Assembly: GCA_029948415.1 (NCBI GenBank)
Contig: JAJIZT010000002.1
Location: 82,335 to 146,334, forward strand
DNA: 64,000 nucleotides
Direction: 5' to 3'
Origin: Cenarchaeum symbiont of Oopsacas minuta
GTDB lineage: Archaea > Thermoproteota > Nitrososphaeria > Nitrososphaerales > Nitrosopumilaceae
Under the pieces are notes generated by a model, which made no database searches, had not been told where the DNA came from, and worked only from the letters and a program-made list of their open reading frames with translations. This document shows positions 61,034 to 64,000 of this stretch, one piece after another; positions within the stretch are counted from its first letter, which is position 1, and the number at the start of each line of letters is the position of its first letter. A program made the position numbers and the translations under genes.

Positions 61034-62893
61034 TCATAGCATTATCTGTGGCCTACGTGAGAGTAAAAGTGGAGAGTTTAGTGGAGCATATGGCATGTTG
61101 GCAATTTCATTTTTCATAGATTTTAAAAATTGTTCAAAAGAGATATTTGATGTACTACTAGTACGACGGTCACGTACACTAAGATCTCCAGATTCCACTT
61201 CTTTTTTTCCTAGCACCAATGTATAAGGGATCCAATCCTTTTCGGCTTCACGTATTCGTCTTCCCATACTCTCATTTCTATCATCAACGTCTACGCGTAT
61301 ACCATCATCTGTGAGTCGTTGGGCAAAGCTTTTGGCATTTTCATCAAATTCAGCGTTTACAGGAATAACACGCACCTGCGTTGGACAAAGCCATATTGGA
61401 AGTGTGGGTTTTACACCAAGCTCAGAATTGGCTGCAGCATTCTCAAGTAGTGCGTATATGATACGCTCTACAGCACCACTTGGAGAATTATGTAGTATGA
61501 TTGGATTACGTCTGTTGTTTTGCTCGTCTACAAACTCTATTCCATATCGTGCTCCATTCTCTACGTCTATCTGATCAGTAGAGAGGGCAGATGCCTTTCC
61601 AGATTTATCTACATAATTAAACTCCCACTTTAGTACAAAGTAAAAGAATCTCTCTTTCCACATCTCAACTAGAACTGGTCTATCATGTTTTTTTACCATT
61701 CCGTTTATCAGTGTCTTGTTTTCTTTGTAAAAATCTCTAGTAAATCTTATGGCCATCTCATAATCCTTGTCCCCTATTCCAAGATCATGTATTACGCGTC
61801 TTGAAAGATCAAAACGTATACCTAATTCCATTACTGCTTGATCCATATCTGCACAAAATGCATGACAATCTGGCATTGTGAATGCGCGCAGACGTCGTAA
61901 ACCAACCAACTCTCCGGACTGTTCTCGTCTAAAGCTATATCTTGTAAGCTCGTACAGCCTATACGGGAGATTTTTGTAAGACATTTGCATACCTTCGGCC
62001 ATCAAAAATTGACCAAAACATGCAGCAAATCGTAGAAACATATTTTTGCCTTCAGAGTCTATATTATACTGTCTAGCTGGAAATCTATTAAAATAGCTCA
62101 CCATACTAGGATGTTTTGAGTCATACATCAATGGCGTCTCAACTTCTGAACCACCATATTTGATGACTTGTTCTGTCACGTATCTTTCAATAAGAGATTT
62201 TATCAGTCTACCGTTAGGATAAAATCTCATGTTACCTTTGTCAGATGCTGGTTCATAGTCGGCGATAGCTAGTTTTTTCATCAAAGGTACATGTGGAGGT
62301 ATTTGATCAGCGGTACGTTTTTTTGCAGATTCGTATTTAGCAAGTGCTTCAAGTTTTTTGTGTTTGGTAAAATCAAATTCCCGTATTGAAACAAGATGTC
62401 CATCTGTATCTAGTATACACCAATCAGATTCTAAATTTAATTCAGATTTTAACGCATTAGATACGTTGGATGGTTTTTCAGTCTTGCTTATGTGCTTAAA
62501 GCTCTCAGATAATGGATGACCCTTTACTTTTATGCTATATGATTTAGTCCATCCAAATGGCGAGTGGTGTACATCTAGTCCAATACCATGCAAGTTTTGT
62601 TCCATTTCATGCAACATATCAATTGCAACCTGTGGTGATGAGAGATCAGAACCAAGATGAGAGTATGGATAGAGTAGTAATCTAGTACAACCTATCTTAT
62701 CAATGGATTTTTTTATCTGGTTTGTTGCATCTAGGCTCACATTTGCATCATCACCTTTTTCTACCGTGATAAATGCCACGACTATATCCTCAAATCGACG
62801 GGTACTCTTTTCTTCTAGAGTCTCTGCAGATGCTATCTCTTTTTTTATAGGTGTATACTCTACATAATCGCAGTGAAGTTGTAGTATCCGCAC
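61034..62893 (-). CDS. thrS: Threonyl-tRNA synthetase, archaeal type
   Basis: Class II synthetase of 619 residues. The N-terminal ~140 residues (MRILQLHCDYVEYTPIKKEI) form the archaeal D-aminoacyl-tRNA deacylase-like editing domain in place of the bacterial N-terminal modules. The catalytic core has GGSEVETPLMYDSKHPSM, LPYRLYELTRYSFRREQSGE, LRRLRAFTMPDCHAF and IILHNSPSGAVERIIYALLE. The anticodon-binding domain starts LPIWLCPTQVRVIPVN (~500). Starts at ATG 62893. Confidence 0.95.
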   Translation of the reverse strand: MRILQLHCDYVEYTPIKKEIASAETLEEKSTRRFEDIVVAFITVEKGDDANVSLDATNQIKKSIDKIGCTRLLLYPYSHLGSDLSSPQVAIDMLHEMEQNLHGIGLDVHHSPFGWTKSYSIKVKGHPLSESFKHISKTEKPSNVSNALKSELNLESDWCILDTDGHLVSIREFDFTKHKKLEALAKYESAKKRTADQIPPHVPLMKKLAIADYEPASDKGNMRFYPNGRLIKSLIERYVTEQVIKYGGSEVETPLMYDSKHPSMVSYFNRFPARQYNIDSEGKNMFLRFAACFGQFLMAEGMQMSYKNLPYRLYELTRYSFRREQSGELVGLRRLRAFTMPDCHAFCADMDQAVMELGIRFDLSRRVIHDLGIGDKDYEMAIRFTRDFYKENKTLINGMVKKHDRPVLVEMWKERFFYFVLKWEFNYVDKSGKASALSTDQIDVENGARYGIEFVDEQNNRRNPIILHNSPSGAVERIIYALLENAAANSELGVKPTLPIWLCPTQVRVIPVNAEFDENAKSFAQRLTDDGIRVDVDDRNESMGRRIREAEKDWIPYTLVLGKKEVESGDLSVRDRRTSSTSNISFEQFLKSMKNEIANMPYAPLNSPLLLSRRPQIML

Positions 62894-63015
62894 ACGATAC
62901 AGTCGATGATAAATTGAATTAAATGTTGCTACACAAACAGTTCATCATATCAGGTCATCTAATTATCAGTTTAGGAGTGAGATTTTTGCATATCAAGATA
63001 TATCCAACAAAACTG

Positions 63016-63025
63016 TTAATTAATA
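63016..63025 (+). promoter_or_regulatory. TATA box of deoxyhypusine synthase
   Basis: TTAATTAATA lies 19-28 nt upstream of GTG 63044, near the expected position for a leaderless transcript, and supports that GTG as start. Confidence 0.45.
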
Positions 63026-63043
63026 CACAAATAATCTCGACCC

Positions 63044-64000
63044 GTGGATCACCATCATTTTAAGGGAAAACGCATACCTCACATCAAACTAGAACCTGGA
63101 ATGAGCATTAAAGATCTCGTGTCCATGTACGAGTCCACAGGATACAATGGAAAGCAGCTTGGTATTGCCGCAAAGACATACGAACGTATGATAGAAGATG
63201 ATGCAACCATATGTCTTACAGTATCAGGGGCCATGACACCTGTAGGATTTGGAGGCATATTCAAATCTCTCATAGAGCGGGGATTTGTTGACTGGATGGT
63301 ATGTACTGGTGCAAATGTTTATCATGAAGAACATTTTGCATGGGATCTTCCGGTGCGTCAAGGACATTTTGAAGTTGATGATTCAAAGTTGTATGAAAAT
63401 GAAATTGTTCGAATAAGGGATGTTTTTGTAAAGTTTTACGAGACACTAGAGGCACAAGATCAAATAGTACAGAAAGCATTTATGGACATACTACACGAAA
63501 AACCGTTTACGACAGCAGAGTTTTGCAATGAGCTTGGAAATGTAACATCAAAATATGCGCCACATCCAGAAAAGAGTTTTGTAGTATGTGCACACGAATA
63601 TGATCTACCATTGTACGTATCGACCATAAAAGATTCTTCACTTGCTCTAAATCTTGCAGTACATAGACTACGTGGCAAGATGTATAGTGTCGATATTGCA
63701 CGAGAGATCCTAGAACAAGGAGCAATCGTGCAGGCATCAAAAAAATCAGGTATTATAGAGATTGGTGGAGGAGTGCCAAAGAATACAGCACAACAGACAG
63801 GACCACTTTTGGATCAGATACTCAGGCAAGGTCATGGCGGACAAGAGTACATTGTACAGATTACCGATGCACGTCCTGATACAGGCGGACTCTCTGGAGC
63901 TACTTTACAAGAAGGTAAAAGCTGGGGCAAAGTGCAGAACGCACATTCTGGAATGGTTACAGTGTATGCCGATGCCACAATCGCATTCCCCATACTTGCT
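63044..64000 (+). CDS. dys: Deoxyhypusine synthase (3' end beyond window)
   Basis: Transfers the aminobutyl part of spermidine to a lysine of aIF5A, the first step of hypusine formation. The first 319 residues are present, starting at GTG 63044 (DHHHFKGKRIPHIKLEPG), open to the right edge. NAD-fold blocks are CLTVSGAMTPVGFGGIFK (~65), MVCTGANVYHEEHFAWDLP (~85) and IEIGGGVPKNTAQQTGPLLD (~238) with the catalytic Lys in GGGVPKN. The neighbouring mtnP and ureohydrolase genes belong to the same polyamine economy. Confidence 0.94.
   Translation, partial: MDHHHFKGKRIPHIKLEPGMSIKDLVSMYESTGYNGKQLGIAAKTYERMIEDDATICLTVSGAMTPVGFGGIFKSLIERGFVDWMVCTGANVYHEEHFAWDLPVRQGHFEVDDSKLYENEIVRIRDVFVKFYETLEAQDQIVQKAFMDILHEKPFTTAEFCNELGNVTSKYAPHPEKSFVVCAHEYDLPLYVSTIKDSSLALNLAVHRLRGKMYSVDIAREILEQGAIVQASKKSGIIEIGGGVPKNTAQQTGPLLDQILRQGHGGQEYIVQITDARPDTGGLSGATLQEGKSWGKVQNAHSGMVTVYADATIAFPILA

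Noticed and set aside
1-64000. CRISPR array, rRNA or replication origin
   Set aside because: No regularly spaced direct repeats, no 16S/23S/5S-like sequence and no cdc6 or origin-type repeat cluster were seen. Apart from tRNA-Phe I found no other cloverleaf by its T-arm (GTTCGAATC-like) sequence, though a covariance search could reveal unusual tRNAs.

Overview
The window looks like chromosomal DNA of an ammonia-oxidising-type Thaumarchaeote (Nitrososphaerota, Nitrosopumilales-like). It is AT-rich and gene-dense on both strands, with many apparently leaderless genes that have a TATA-like box about 25 nt upstream of a GTG, TTG or ATG start. It carries archaeal markers (aRF1, S26e, deoxyhypusine synthase, archaeal ThrRS, AspRS plus GatCAB, PurP, type II GAPDH, CbtAB) and a secreted protein with the tryptophan-rich C-terminal segment I associate with this group. 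The species call is inference; no rRNA is present.

Layout. 1-5.3 kb: a probable anti-phage module, an Eco57I-type adenine methyltransferase (cut by the window edge) downstream of a PLD-SNF2 helicase. 5.3-6.7 kb: a decayed IS66-family element whose end abuts the helicase start codon. 6.8-17.2 kb: amino-acid and purine genes (threonine dehydratase, purK), tRNA-Phe, an HD hydrolase, a LOR/SDH-domain (probable ornithine cyclodeaminase) protein, DedA, a sugar nucleotidyltransferase, and an LLM oxidoreductase-thiolase-DUF35 operon. 17.2-20.8 kb: a variable stretch with an Hjc-like nuclease, a MITE, a second IS66 relic and several small genes. 20.8-31.2 kb: threonine synthase, a CNNM/CBS membrane protein, GAPDH, a DsbA-like protein, HMG-CoA synthase, bioD, a methyltransferase and bioA. 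31.4-41 kb: a second MITE, a class III cyclase, the aspS-gatC-gatA-gatB operon, purP, a winged-helix regulator and cbtBA. 41-48 kb: a second DsbA-like protein, aRF1, a HIT protein, a secreted metalloprotease and ilvD. 48-55.4 kb: a third MITE at the promoter of trpEGDCBA, then pyrG. 55.5-64 kb: small regulators, MTA phosphorylase/apt/PfkB kinase (purine salvage), rps26e, a CDP-alcohol phosphatidyltransferase, a ureohydrolase, thrS and the start of deoxyhypusine synthase.

The least expected feature is a family of 78-81 bp non-autonomous elements (three copies). Their terminal repeat GTATGAGGTCA is shared with the two dead IS66 elements, and two copies have perfect 8-bp target duplications. One copy supplies the 3' end of a small membrane-protein ORF, one sits just upstream of a TATA box, and one sits at the trp operon promoter. 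In addition, the defence helicase probably takes its promoter from the IS66 end. The window thus shows a small transposon family repeatedly placed at gene control regions. Other points of note are a thiolase that seems to start at CTG, a trp operon without trpF, a series of Cys-rich microproteins, and two strong palindromes upstream of genes.
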